From NCBI GenBank assembly GCA_947683425.1, contig CANTUQ010000073.1, positions 12,855,501 to 12,919,500 of the forward strand: 64,000 nucleotides of DNA, given 5' to 3'. Numbering within the stretch: position 1 is the stretch's first letter; each line of letters opens with the position of its first letter. This DNA is from Excoecaria cochinchinensis. Taxonomy: Eukaryota; Streptophyta; Magnoliopsida; Malpighiales; Euphorbiaceae. Both the position numbers and the translations under genes were made by a program. The notes below the pieces were generated by a model. The model was not told the origin of the DNA and searched no databases. It saw nothing but the letters and a program-made list of their open reading frames with translations. Positions 40,004 through 50,745 of this stretch are shown here, one piece after another.

Positions 40004-41127
40004 AGACCAAAAATAAAAAGAAGAGAATAAATGCCCCGCGGGCCGAAAATCGAAAAAAGGCGGCCTTGCTAAAATTGGGCGCCCTGTCAGGGTGAAAACC
40101 GAAAAAAGGCATCCTGGGCAAAAATTAAGGGCCAAGAGAAAATATTCAATCGAGAAAACCCGAGAGGGCCGATTGATAACAGGAGTTTGATGCTGACAAA
40201 ATCCACTCCGGGATTAGGTGTAGTTATATGCTTTTGAATTCTTGTCAAATGAAAATCATGTATGATGAAATCATATAGAAATGTACACAATTTTGCAACG
40301 AATAAAAGAATACATTTTCATTGATCTTTCAGTTCTGTCTTAAAAAAGAAATATACCAATTGTTCATCTAATGATTATTGCTCGGTCCTTCATTGGATAT
40401 CTGCTTTTTGCTCTTAACAGAAGCTTTGGTGATAACCTTCTCTAAAAAAAAAAAAAAAAAAAATAAAAAATAAAAAAAGCCATTAGAGATGAAAACCGTA
40501 ACTGGCTCTCTAAGCAAAAGTTAGGCCAAAGGGCAGGGTGAAAACCTGGAAACAGGCAGTCTGCCCTACAAAAAAAAATAAAATACACAAAAGCCGCTGA
40601 ATTGGGTTGGGTCCATTCCAGGCAAAAGTTAGGCAAAGGGTTGTGTGAAAATCCCATAAGGGACGCATTTCCCGCAAAGAAAAGCTAGTGCGAAAATCCA
40701 CAAGGGACGCACTACCTTTAAAACAATGACATTCAATGCCTGGAGCGATAAGGCGGCATTATTTCAAGATGATCTTCTGTCAGTCAGACAACACACAACA
40801 CACAACATGAAATAGAATCCCAGGTAAATGATCATTGACCAGGGGGCAAGGGATATACACCGGACGTCTCTTTCAAAAAGCTTGTCGACGATCCTCAGGA
40901 TTCAGGGGGCATGGTACAGCAGACAAGCTATAAGTTCAGCAAACCATGGATCACCTAGGGCGCGATCTATACATTTTTGCAAGCATTTGCATTCCATAAC
41001 ATACACACATGATTTCTTGTATATTCCTATGCATACAATCTTGCAGGAGAAATCGGCGGGGAACACCAAAAAAAAGCCGAGTGATGACACCAGTCCAAAC
41101 ATCTAAAGGAGCACAGTTCCAAAATTC
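40004..41127 (+). other. Tat-2 3' UTR, first part
   Basis: Non-coding. It has short repeats around 40030-40170 and 40480-40720 with the pattern GAAAACC(G/C)...AAAAGGC, an A-rich run (40445-40475), and repeated AAAATCC(C)ACAAGGGACGCA words (40645-40710). No ORF on the sense strand I would support. Confidence 0.75.
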
Positions 41128-41645
41128 ACAGCGGTTAGCACGATGGCGGCACTACCCACAAGAGGTTAGCACGACCACGGCACTACCAATTCACAGCGGT
41201 TAGCACGATGGCGGCACTACCGACAAGAGGTTAGCACGACCACGGCACTACCAATTCACAGCGGTTAGCACGATGGCGGCACTACCCACAAGAGGTTAGC
41301 ACGACCACGGCACTACCAATTCACAGCGGTTAGCACGATGGCGGCACTACCCACAAGAGGTTAGCACGACCACGGCACTACCAATTCACAGCGGTTAGCA
41401 CGATGGCGGCACTACCCACAAGAGGTTAGCACGACCACGGCACTACCAATTCACAGCGGTTAACACGATGGCGGCACTACCCACAAGAGGTTAGCACGAC
41501 CACGGCACTACCTATTCACAGCGGTTAGCACGATGGCGGCATTACCCACAAGAGGTTAGCACGACCACGGCATTACCAACTCACAATGTTTAGCACGATA
41601 GCGGCGCCACCCACAAGAGGTTAGCGCACCTACGGTATTACCAGC
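41128..41645 (+). repeat. 65-bp tandem repeat array in Tat-2 3' UTR (about 8 units)
   Basis: Unit starts (GCGGTTAGCACGATGGCGG) recur at 41131, 41196, 41261, 41326, 41391, 41456 and 41521, exactly 65 bp apart; an eighth, diverged unit follows near 41586. Each unit has two related halves, one with GATGGCGGCACTACC and one with GACCACGGCACTACC, both preceded by GGTTAGCAC. Tat-lineage 3' UTRs are known to carry such arrays and to seed satellites. Confidence 0.95.
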
Positions 41646-41770
41646 TACAACCAAAAGACAGCAGTAGCTATCATCATAACTCCATCAAGCAGGAAGATCG
41701 CTGCTTCAGGTACGCGTTTCTTTCCTTTTCCTGAATTTTGGCTCACCTAGGCACCCATGCACTAGTCTCT

Positions 41771-41787
41771 TCAAAATTGGGGGCAAC
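41771..41787 (+). promoter_or_regulatory. Tat-2 polypurine tract
   Basis: TCAAAATTGGGGGCAAC directly before the 3' LTR TGTAGACAC. Tat-3 has the matching sequence on the other strand at 62340-62358. Confidence 0.85.
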
Positions 41788-44073
41788 TGTAGACACTGGG
41801 TCCCGAGTAGCCTTGATCAGGATTACCCGATGATGAAATTTAGCTATGCCGGCTTATAGGCAAAAAGATTGGAGTTCAGAAGTGATTTTCCTTGTCTTTT
41901 CGGTGAGTAAAAAGGGTATTTTAAAAATATTTTAAAAATATTTTTTAAATTATTTTCAAGAAGAAAAAGTGTGTTTTAGGTTGAGGGTATTTTAAAAAAA
42001 AAAAATAAAAAAATAAAAAAAAGGGTGAAAAATGATGAAAAAATGAAGAAAGTAGGAAAAATGGAAAATGGGGGAAAAGATTCGCGACGGAAGGGCGACG
42101 GCCAGGGGCCGTCGCGAATGTCCGTGCGCGGAGCGCTGCGGAGCGTGCGCTCCGCTCGGCCGACGCCCTGGGCGTCGGTAGCTCTGCGCGCACGACGCCT
42201 TGGGCGTCGCTCGCTCCGCGCACGTCGTGCGCGGAGACTCCGCGCATCAGCGCGGAAACGTGCGCGAGGCGCACGATTGACGCCCCACTTCGCCCATTTC
42301 GCCCACTTTTCGACCCCCACTCGATTTTCAACCGTTTTTGGACGGTTTTTGGTGGTTTTTGGGTAGTTTTTGATGATTAAAAACACTAGAAAAATTCAGA
42401 AACAGAGGAGGACGAACCAAGAACATTTTGGAGAGAAAAAACTGAATTTTGGAGCTTTGAGTTGAGAGAAAAAAATCCATCTTACACACTTGTTTCCAAG
42501 AGCTTTTCTTCAAGTTTTCAAGCTATTTTCTAAGGATTTTCACAAGAGAAGACAAGGAATTCAACACTTCTATCTTCAATTCTTCAAAACTGAATTTGAG
42601 GGTAATTATTCTTGGCTTTACTCATTAATTCTCTTGTTAATTTCATTTATTTTGGCTTCCAATTAACATATCAAACATGTAAATTCTCTTAGTCTCCATA
42701 TTCTTCTTCTTATTTTTTTTCATCTTCAATTATTCATATAACAAATAAGTTTTTTAAATTTTATTATTTTTTTATGTCAAATTATTCTTTGTTCATGTAA
42801 TTATGCATGTTTTAGGTTGTAAATACCTTTAATTTCTTAATGCTATATCATGTTTATTATTATGCTTTCTTTTGCATGTATGAGTGTTATAATCATTATT
42901 TTATGCTAGTTATACATGTCAAGTGGAATTATTCTCATGTTACACATTTATTCATGTCTTAACTACAATAAAATTGATTGTCACTAATCTTCCATGTATG
43001 TTAATAACTATTATTAATAAGTTGCATATGCCATGATACTTTCTCATCTTATGCATGTTAAATTGCATCTTAATTATTCTATGCATGTTAAATTGCATCT
43101 TAACTATTCTATGCATGTTAAATTACATCATGATTATTTTATGCATATTATATTTTCATGGTACATATTATCTTTTTATGTCATATTATTTTGTTGGCTT
43201 AATCACTAACATGAATTTCTTTTATTTTATTTTTGGTTGCACATCATTGTTTTTACTTTCAATTGAGCATCCATGCACGTTGAAGGAGGAGTTGCGGGGT
43301 TTGGTATTTTCTTTATACATTTTTAATTCCCATTTTATTTACATTGCCTTGTATATATTCACTAAATAAAATGTTTTCTTATGCGCACCAAAATAAAAAT
43401 CACCAAAATATTTTTACTAAATTAACTTGGATCTTTCATAATAAAGCGGGACCAATGTCCCAGTTTTCATCTCAAATAAGATCATCACATCCAGAATATT
43501 TTCTTTAATTGTGCATGCGGGGACCAAAGTCCTCATGATTAATAAATTCCCCGGTTTTATGCATGTTTGCACTTTTAAAAGGGAGTTGTATTCCGCTCCT
43601 TGTATTATTGTAATTCATTGCTTTACTTGCTAATTTATGGTTTTCCTAACATGTATAAATGCGCTTTTAGATTAAAACTGCATCGTGTGGAGAGAGAGCG
43701 AATTAATGATATTTAAAATTTGATCATAAATTAATCGAGGTAGAAATAGATGAGAAATCCCAGACCCAGCTCTGGTCTTTGGGCTCGAGAGGTTAGAGGT
43801 TATCCTCCAAAATACTTCTTGGGTCACGAGACTTTAGCGCTAATCCTAGGCCTCATGGCCCAATATGGATAAAATGCGCAAGTCTTAGGCTCTCCGAGGC
43901 GAGAGAAACTTTCCCAATGTTCTATTGGGTGGCGACTCCATGATACCTCCTTGTTGCCCAACATAGACGCACTTGCGATTTATCGCAAGCTGCCAACGGA
44001 CCCGCAAATGCCCCGATCGCCCACGTGCGGGCGATCCGAAAGGGCGGCGCATCGGGATCCGGCGCGCGTCACA
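41788..44073 (+). repeat. Tat-2 3' LTR
   Basis: 2286 bp. It matches the 5' LTR, including the GC-rich dyad cluster (42080-42290), with few substitutions. It carries an extra 45 bp near 43578-43622 (AAAGGGAGTTGTATTCCGCT and following) missing from the 5' LTR. solo-Tat has a matching GGAGCGGAACACAACTCCC segment (about 19264) on the other strand, so the longer form is ancestral and the 5' LTR has the deletion. Confidence 0.95.
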
Positions 44074-44078
44074 CCATG

Positions 44079-45344
44079 ACATACCAAAATTAAGCAAAAT
44101 AGAAGCAAAACTCAAGACTGCTTCATTACTCTTTTTTGTTAAGCCTAAACCAACATCTAAACATATACTTTAAGCAAAACTCCCTTCCTAATATTTATTC
44201 CCTAGAAAGTTAAGTTTCAAATGGCATAATTTTTAGGTTATTTAGACTTCTACAACAACAGATATGATCTAAACAACCTATAATGCTCTAATGAACCAGC
44301 CAAAGTAGAGACACCTCTGTTTTGGCCACTTTTAAGGGTCCGTGGGTCGGAATTTGTTCATAGTCATTTCTGGAAAGTTTATAGGTATCAAAGTCATGGT
44401 TCAAATGGCACTAATATCACTTAATATGGAGTTTTCTAACTCCACTTATGACCAAATCATTACACGGAGGTCTGATACAATATAAGTAGAGTTTTCCTCT
44501 AAAACTAAGGTTCATACTTGATCACTATACTATACTCATGACAATTCAATTAACACTTCAACACACATCCATTTTACATTTCAACTATATCAACTATCAA
44601 TTAACACATACAAACATATACAATTTCTCCCAACCACACAAACACATTAAATATGCATCAATTCAAATACAATCCCAAACCTCTTGAAGCTCTCCTTCAC
44701 TTCACAATCATGTAACTTTCTCCTTTCCCTTGGCTTTTTTAATTGGTTCTTCAACTTATAAATCAACATACATACACATTAAAAGCTTAATTAGAACTAT
44801 AAACTGAAATTCAAATCAAGGAAAAGAAATACACTTGACGCAAGCTTACCCTTCTCTAGCTTATCACTTGATCTTCTTAACCAATTCAACTTAAGTCTTT
44901 GGAAAACAATGAAGAAGATAGAGGAACTTGAAGGAAACGAAGAAGGATTGAAGACCAAAAGAAAGAAGGTGCAGAAATGCAGAGAGGACCGAACCAAATA
45001 AAGAACATAATGGACAGATTTTTCCACTATGCATTACTTATATATGCATGCAAACATGAGGTGTCAAAACACAAGCTCTTCATTTGTAAGGTGGCAGCTC
45101 TTGCAAGGACACATGGACCCCACTAACTTTGATTAAAGTTAATTAGTCCAACTTAAGTTAATTAATCTCACTTACCACTAATCATACACAATATCACTTT
45201 GGTCACTATACTGCTTTAATTTCTTGCAATTAAGTCCCTAAATTCCCATTTTCAATTTAGTCCAAACCGAAAACCCCAAATTAACACTCACTTCATTGCA
45301 CTAATTATAGTCAATAGTTCTAGGGTGGATTTCGGGCCGTCACA
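44079..45344 (-). repeat. Tek-1 5' LTR, outer segment
   Basis: Resumes Tek-1 after Tat-2 and its CCATG repeat (44074-44078). It ends GGATTTCGGGCCGTCACA before ATAGA. It matches 27108-28357 of the 3' LTR. The minus-strand 76-codon ORF (44797-45027) is a copy of the one at 27811-28041. Confidence 0.92.
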
Positions 45345-45349
45345 ATAGA

Positions 45350-46080
45350 AGTCTTCATGAATGATTTTACCTTATATGGGCATGAGTTTGATAGCTGTTT
45401 AGCCAATCTAACTTTAGTATTAGAATGGTGTGAGAAGAGTAACCTTGTACTAAATTTGGAGAAATGTCACTTTATGGTTAAGGAAGGGATAGTCTTAGGG
45501 CACAAAATTTCAGAAAAGGGAATAGAGGTCGATAAGGCTAAAATAAATGTGATTGGCAAACTACCACCTCCTACTATTGTCAATGGTATTAGGAGTTTCC
45601 TTGGTCATCCTTGATTCTATCGCTGGTTTATTAAGGATTTCTTTAAAATTGCCAAACTATTATCCAATTTGTTGATGAAAGATACGCATTTAACTTTGAT
45701 GATGAGTGTATGTAGGCTTTTAACTTATTAAAGCAAAAGCTAATTTCATCCCTGATTATTATATCACCGGATTGGAATTTGCCTTTTGAAGTTATGTACG
45801 ATGAAAGCGACTATACGCTAGGAGCAGTTTTGGGGCAGAAGAGGGAGAAAGTTTTTCACATAATTTACTATGCTAGTCACACACTTACAAGAGCTCAAGT
45901 AAATTACACCACCACGGAGAAAGAGTTATTAGCGATTGTGGTTCGACCATGCAGCTCTTTAGCATCTTTTTGCCAAGAAAGATTCGAAGCCTCGATTGAT
46001 TAGATAGGTCTTATTATTGCAAGAATTTAATGTTGAGATCAAGGATAAGAAAGGGGCTTAGAACTTTGTCGCCGATCATC
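45350..46080 (+). pseudogene. pol: Ath-3 RT second part and RNase H
   Basis: Resumes the RT frame at the catalytic box, which here reads FMNDFTLYG: the first catalytic Asp is replaced by Asn (Ath-2 has FLDDFSVYG). Next come LNLEKCHFMVKEGIVLGHKI and KLPPPTIVNGIRSFLGHP, then a TGA near 45612 and frameshifts around 45690-45760. RNase H pieces are visible: MYDESDYTLGAVLGQ, YASHTLTRAQVNYTTTEKEL, then a frame break where YTDHxAL is expected near 45945. Dead copy. Confidence 0.9.
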
Positions 46081-47443
46081 TTTCACATTTGGACCATGAC
46101 TATGTGGAAAAAGAGGACATTTTTTATTCCTTTTCGGATAAACAAATTTGTGCCATATATTCTTGTGCTAATTTTGTTCCTTGGTGTGGGTTTTATTCCA
46201 AAAGATTTCAATTGGCAACAAAGGAAGAAGTTCATGTCGGATGCAAAGTATTACATATGGGACGATCCATGCCTTTACAAGTTGTGTCCAGACCAGATCT
46301 TAAGATGATGCGTCCCTAAGGAAGAACAATTGAATATCATGATAGCTTGTCATGTTGAAGAGGTAGGAGGTCATCATGGACCAAATAGGACAGTGGCAAA
46401 AGTCCTCCAATCAGGTCTTTTCTGGCCTACCTTATTTAATAATGTGAAATTGTTTGTGTCAACTTGTGATATGTGCCAATGTGTTGGAAATATTTCAAAA
46501 CGTGATGAAATGATTTTAAATAATGTGCTTGAAATAGAAATATTTGATGTGTGGGGTATTGACTTTATGGGGCCATTCCCCAATTCTTTTGGGTTTTAGT
46601 ACATTTTGATAGCTGTATATTATGTGAGCAAATGGGTTGAAGCCATAGCTACTAGGATAAGTGATGCTCGTGTTGTGCTAAAGTTTCTACGTAGAACCAT
46701 TTTTACACGATTTAGAGCTCCTAGAGCTGTTATTAGTGATGGTGGTACACATTTTGTCAACCACCAATTTAATAGTTTACTCCACAAATATGGTGTCAAG
46801 CATAGAATAACAACTCCTTATCATCCTTCAACCAATGGCTAGGTGGAAGTGTTTGATAGGGAAATAAAGGCTATCTTAGAGAAAATAATAAATGCCTCTA
46901 GGAAGGATTGGTCGAAAAAAGTTAGATGATGCGCTGTAGGTGTATAGAACAGCCTTTAAGACACCTATTGGAATGTCCCCATTTAGGATCATTTTTGGCC
47001 AAGCATGTCACTTACCTATAGAACTTGAGCATAAGGCATTGTGTGCTACAAAATTCCTTAACTTTTATTTAAAGAATGTAGGTGAAATGAGACTTTTGCA
47101 GGTTAATGAGCTTGAGGAGATTCATTTTTGGGCATATCATCATGCGGAGAAGTATAAGGAGAAAGTAAAAAAATGGCATGACAAGATTTTTATCAGAAAA
47201 GAGTTCATTCCAGGTATAAAAGTGCTACTGTATGAAAGTCGGCTTCAACTATTTCCAGGGAAGTTGAAATCGCACTAGAAAGGACCCTATGAGGTAGTTG
47301 ATGTAACAAACTTTGGAGTGGTGACAATTAAACACCTAAGCGACAATAAGGAACTCAAGGTAAATGGCCACCGATTGAAGCCGTACTTTGAATCTAGGTT
47401 TGAAGTAGCCTCTGTGGTGATCACCTTATTGGATGTGGAGTAA
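46081..47443 (+). pseudogene. pol: Ath-3 integrase
   Basis: Pieces in several frames. Zinc-binding part: GGHHGPNRTVAKVLQSGLFW and CDMCQCVG (46370-46490). Core: VWGIDFMGPFPNSFGF, stop near 46598, then YYVSKWVEA, VISDGGTHFVNHQF (second Asp) and a stop just before the Glu (46840-46845). Then a frameshift (about 46915) and TAFKTPIGMSPFRIIFGQACH. C-terminal domain: GIKVLLYESRLQLFPGKL, stop at 47276, KGPYEVVD, ending at TAA 47441-47443. Same order as Ath-2 integrase, clearly diverged from it. Confidence 0.9.
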
Positions 47444-47550
47444 GTGCTAATAAAATATAGCTGAGGACTTGTTAAACTCAGAGAAAATTTGGATGTGGAG
47501 TAAGTGCTGACAAAGTCTAGCTGAGGACTTGTTAAACGCAGAACTATTTT
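47431..47550 (+). repeat. 60-bp tandem duplication at the end of Ath-3 pol
   Basis: GGATGTGGAGTAAGTGCT starts at 47431 and again at 47491. The duplicated unit includes the last codons and stop of integrase and the AGCTGAGGACTTGTTAAAC motif typical of the sequence after pol in Athila elements. The two copies differ at a few sites. Confidence 0.85.
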
Positions 47551-48232
47551 CTCAACTCTATCTTTGAATGTTTGTTTAGTCAGTTTAATTTATTTTTGCT
47601 TTTAATTGGTTAATTTTATTTGTAGTTTTGTTTTATTTCGTTAAATTATGTGGTTATTGTGGTTAATGTGTGTTCTAAAAGTTGGAGGGGATTTAGTTGA
47701 AATAAATTTTTAAGGGGTTGATTTGGTTAAGTTTATATGTGTTCACCAGCATAGGGTCACGGCTGCAACATTTCAGTGCCAACCATGACCCCTGTAAAAT
47801 CATTGCATAAGTTTAGTCCAGTGGTTAAGGCCACGGCTGAGACATAAAACTACCATCCGTGACCCATGCATACTTTCGGAGAGATTTAGTCCAGTGGCAA
47901 GGGTCACGGTTGCAACATATAAGTGCCAGCCATGACCCCTCACTTGTGCAGATTTTGTTTTGAAGTAGTAGCGCAGGTCACAAGTAGCATAAATCACGGC
48001 TAGCCATGATCCATCAAATTTTAAGATTAAACTTCAGGAAGTAGCGTAAGTCACAGCTGGTACAAATAATTGCCAGCTGTGACCCAACATATGTTTTGAA
48101 TTTAAATAGCAAATTCATTTCATTTTATTGGCAACCTTTCATTTCATTTCTTCATTTTCTCTACAAACCTCCTCCATCGCTTTGTCTTCTTCAACTATTT
48201 CTTTATTTTCTGAGTGATTTTCTCTCCAACAA
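47551..48232 (+). other. Ath-3 spacer with hairpin array (five units, 73-74 bp apart)
   Basis: Between pol and the env-like gene. Hairpin-like units start near 47754, 47828, 47901, 47975 and 48048. Examples: GGGTCACGGCTGCAACA with TGCCAACCATGACCCC, and GTCACAGCTGG with CCAGCTGTGACC. The period equals that of the solo-X array and the outer stem (GTCACGG) is the same, but the inner stem differs. Spacers often contain TTTAGTCCAGTGG. The stems are imperfect, consistent with age. Confidence 0.8.
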
Positions 48233-49025
48233 GTAAGTACTCTCTCTCTTTCTCATCTCTTATTAGGTTTATTCTGCTGCTTGTTGAGATTTTTGCGTGA
48301 TTTATGTTCTTCATATTTTGGGTATATATTGATACAGTATCTTGTTTGGTTTTTATGTATGCTCTCTCTTGCTGAATCCACTTGCACATTACATGATTTT
48401 TTAGGGCATTGCATAACTCAAAAGACCATGTTTCATATGTTTAAACTCTTGCCCACCATATGTCTGATAGTATGCTTAAGAGAAAATGCTTTTGTGTTTA
48501 TGGTTTGAATTCGATTTTGATTTCACAAACACTCTCTAGATTTTATAATTTCATTATGCTTATGTGTTATGTGTTGCTAATTTATGTTTTTGAACTTATA
48601 TAAATCCACTTTTACTCATGGACACCATTTGTTCGACAGAATGCTCCAGAGACAAGCGAATGAATGTGTGTGCTTGTTTTCCCGCCATATGTTTGATTAA
48701 ATGCTTTAAAAAATAATTGAATACATGCATCAACCTATGATGATCCAAATTGTGCTATTTTCTTAATGTCTGTTTGAGGATTTCTGTGTTTGAAAACATG
48801 CCTTTTGGGGCTAAGAGTTTTGTTAATGCTTATTCTTACGTTTTTCTCTGAAATTTGTGTTGAAATAGTTGATTTTTCCTTCCTTCTTTCAATTTTTGTT
48901 ACTTGGTTTGTAAGGACTCATAGAATTGCTGCATTTTTTCTATCACTCCTTCAGAATTGTTACTTAGTTGATTTTTTTTGTTTCATTTCACTGCTGGCTA
49001 CACTTTATTTTCATTATCTTTGTAG
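48233..49025 (+). other. Candidate intron before the Ath-3 env-like ORF
   Basis: A strong donor (AACAA then GTAAGT at 48233) and an acceptor after a T-rich tract (TTTTCATTATCTTTGTAG, ending 49025) bound 793 bp of T-rich sequence without long ORFs. The A before the donor and the TG after the acceptor would form an initiation codon at the splice junction, followed at once by a basic stretch. Spliced env-like messages have been proposed for plant env-class elements. Position and motifs are seen; splicing is inferred. Confidence 0.6.
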
Positions 49026-50130
49026 TGCCTCCTAAGAGAACTAGAAAGGAAGCTAAATCTTCCTCCCAACAAGGTGCATCATTGGCCAAGGTACCGAGTT
49101 GGGTACCAAACAATGCAAAGGAAGATTATGCACACTTTACTGAGGCCAAATACCTGCCTACACCTTATTTGGACTAGGAGCTGCTGCACAAACTAAGCCT
49201 AACCAACGAAGTGGAAAAGATGATAGCTAATATTGGCTGGACAGATTTTTTCGGTTTGAGAGAAAAAGTGCATCCAGCTTTAGCAAAAGACTTCATGGCT
49301 ATATTGCATTGCAGAATTGAAATGAATAGCCTTGACGACCCTATTGTAGCGTAATTTTGGCTGAACAAAGTGCAATATAGGATGACTTTCAACGAGATTT
49401 TTGAATTTTTATGATTTTCAATGCATGGTGCAAGGCAATTAGAAAATTATGACAAGCAAACCACTTGGGCAGCAATTTGTTATGAAGACAGACCTTCCCA
49501 GTATGTTATAGGGCAGACAAAGGCCCATCACTTGCAGAACCACGCACTTCGCATCTTGCATCTTTTTCTTAAGTTGTCCATATTTTCACATCATGGGGCA
49601 CCGGGGCATGTTAATACATCTAAGGCCGTCATTCTTCAATGCATGACCTAAGGAATCCAGCTGAATGACACTTTTCACATTTGGAAAAAGATTGAGGAAA
49701 TGCAAAGCCAGCCAACTAAAGTCAAAAAAATTTCTTGTAACTACAATAGCAAAGGCAATAGGGCTTACAAATTTAGGGAAAGACCTTAGGGAACCACCAT
49801 TGATCAATCTTTGAATGCTCAAAAGCATGAAGGTAGTGGTGGATGAGCCCACTTTTGCATATGGGATTCAATTAACGGAACAAGAGGAATATTATCGCTT
49901 GGTGGAAATAGGGCAAACGCATTTTCTAGAGGCACCCAGTGCTGAAGTTGTCTCACTGTCATCCTGCCAGTACACTGAAATTATATCTCAGATAGACAAC
50001 CTAACAATAGGGTAGGCAGAATTAAATTCCCAAGTGGGAGACTTGCATTCTCAAATGGATAAGTTGATGGCATCCATGACTTACCTTGCCTTCCAATTTG
50101 ATGATCAGTTTCCTCCTCCACGACCATAGC
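49026..50130 (+). pseudogene. Ath-3 env-like protein, broken
   Basis: The frame begins PPKRTRKEAKSSSQQG, a basic N-terminus similar in kind to that of the Ath-2 env-like ORF. Then come AKYLPTPYLD (stop near 49177), a long stretch with IANIGWTDFFGLREKV and DFMAILHCRIE, a stop near 49352, KVQYRMTFNEIFEFL, a stop near 49412, ARQLENYDKQTTWAAI and RILHLFLKLSIFSHH. More stops and frame changes follow to about 50130. It resembles plant Athila-type env-like ORFs in place and composition, but its sequence is far from the Ath-2 one. Function unknown; copy dead. Confidence 0.7.
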
Positions 50131-50745
50131 CTTGAAATGAGGGAGTCTTCTAACCCCATTATTATTTTGTTTTGATTAATTTTCATATTGTTGAGGACAA
50201 CTATTTTTGAAGTGTGGGGTAGGAGATTATTTTTGTTGAAGATGATGAAATCGAACCACAGTCTTTAATATTTTGCAGTTGTTAACTTGTTCTTGATATT
50301 TTCTAGTTTTTAACGTTATGTAGTAGCAACTTTAGTAATTTTAATGTTTCTTTTTGTGTTTATTTTTTATTTTCTGTCTTTGGTTTTATCAATAAATTCT
50401 TGCATTTTAGTTGAGTTTGCTCTTGAAGTTATTTCCGAAGTGAATAATTTTGAACATTATTTTGAAATTATTTGTGTAGAATTCTTGAACAGCAATAGAG
50501 TAGTTGTTTATTTAGTGAAATTTATTTTCAAATTTCACTTCAATTAGTTTAATAATTGTTAGTTTTCAGTTTTATTGTGCACAAAGGCCTGTTTGTGAAA
50601 AATTTAGAAAAATTAGGGCATAAAGGTAGTTGAGTTAGGAATTCGAAGAGTGCTAGAACCTTCCTCATGACCCTTTAAAGTCAAATAACAACTCGAGCAA
50701 GGTTTAGATATGATTTAGGCAAAATTTTTTTATTTTTAATCCTAC
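50131..50745 (+). other. Ath-3 3' non-coding region, cut by Tat-3
   Basis: AT-rich, no gene. Near 50190-50225 TTGAGGACAACTATTTTTG is followed by AAGTGTGGGGTAGG, an Athila-type PPT-like sequence lying right after the env-like ORF. It is the counterpart of the G22 site in Ath-2. The true PPT and 3' LTR of Ath-3 are beyond Tat-3, outside the window. Confidence 0.7.

Larger units (their letters stand above)
30505..44073 (+). mobile_element. Tat-2: nearly intact Tat-type Ty3/gypsy retrotransposon
   Basis: A 13.6-kb plus-strand element: 5' LTR 30505-32745, PBS 32747-32764, 600-nt leader, one gag-pol ORF (33371-39862), 3' UTR with a 65-bp tandem repeat array, PPT, 3' LTR 41788-44073, TSD CCATG. A second, archaeal-type RNase H before integrase marks the Tat lineage. 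The LTRs are nearly identical by eye apart from small differences and a 45-bp length difference, so the insertion is recent. One in-frame TGA truncates the polyprotein end. Confidence 0.96.
23428..45344 (-). mobile_element. Tek-1: hollow non-autonomous LTR retrotransposon (Tekay/Del-like, tentative)
   Basis: A minus-strand element bounded by ATAGA repeats. The LTRs are 23428-28357 (3' LTR, containing solo-X) and 28596-45344 (5' LTR, containing Tat-2). Without the nested insertions they are about 3136 and 3175 bp. The internal part is only 238 bp (28358-28595) with a PPT and an initiator-Met PBS but no coding sequence. Long LTRs, ends TGTGACGG...CGTTACA and iMet PBS suggest a Tekay/Del-like source. 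Its mobilisation would have needed another element's proteins. It belongs to the LARD-like class, though the interior is unusually short. Confidence 0.9.
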
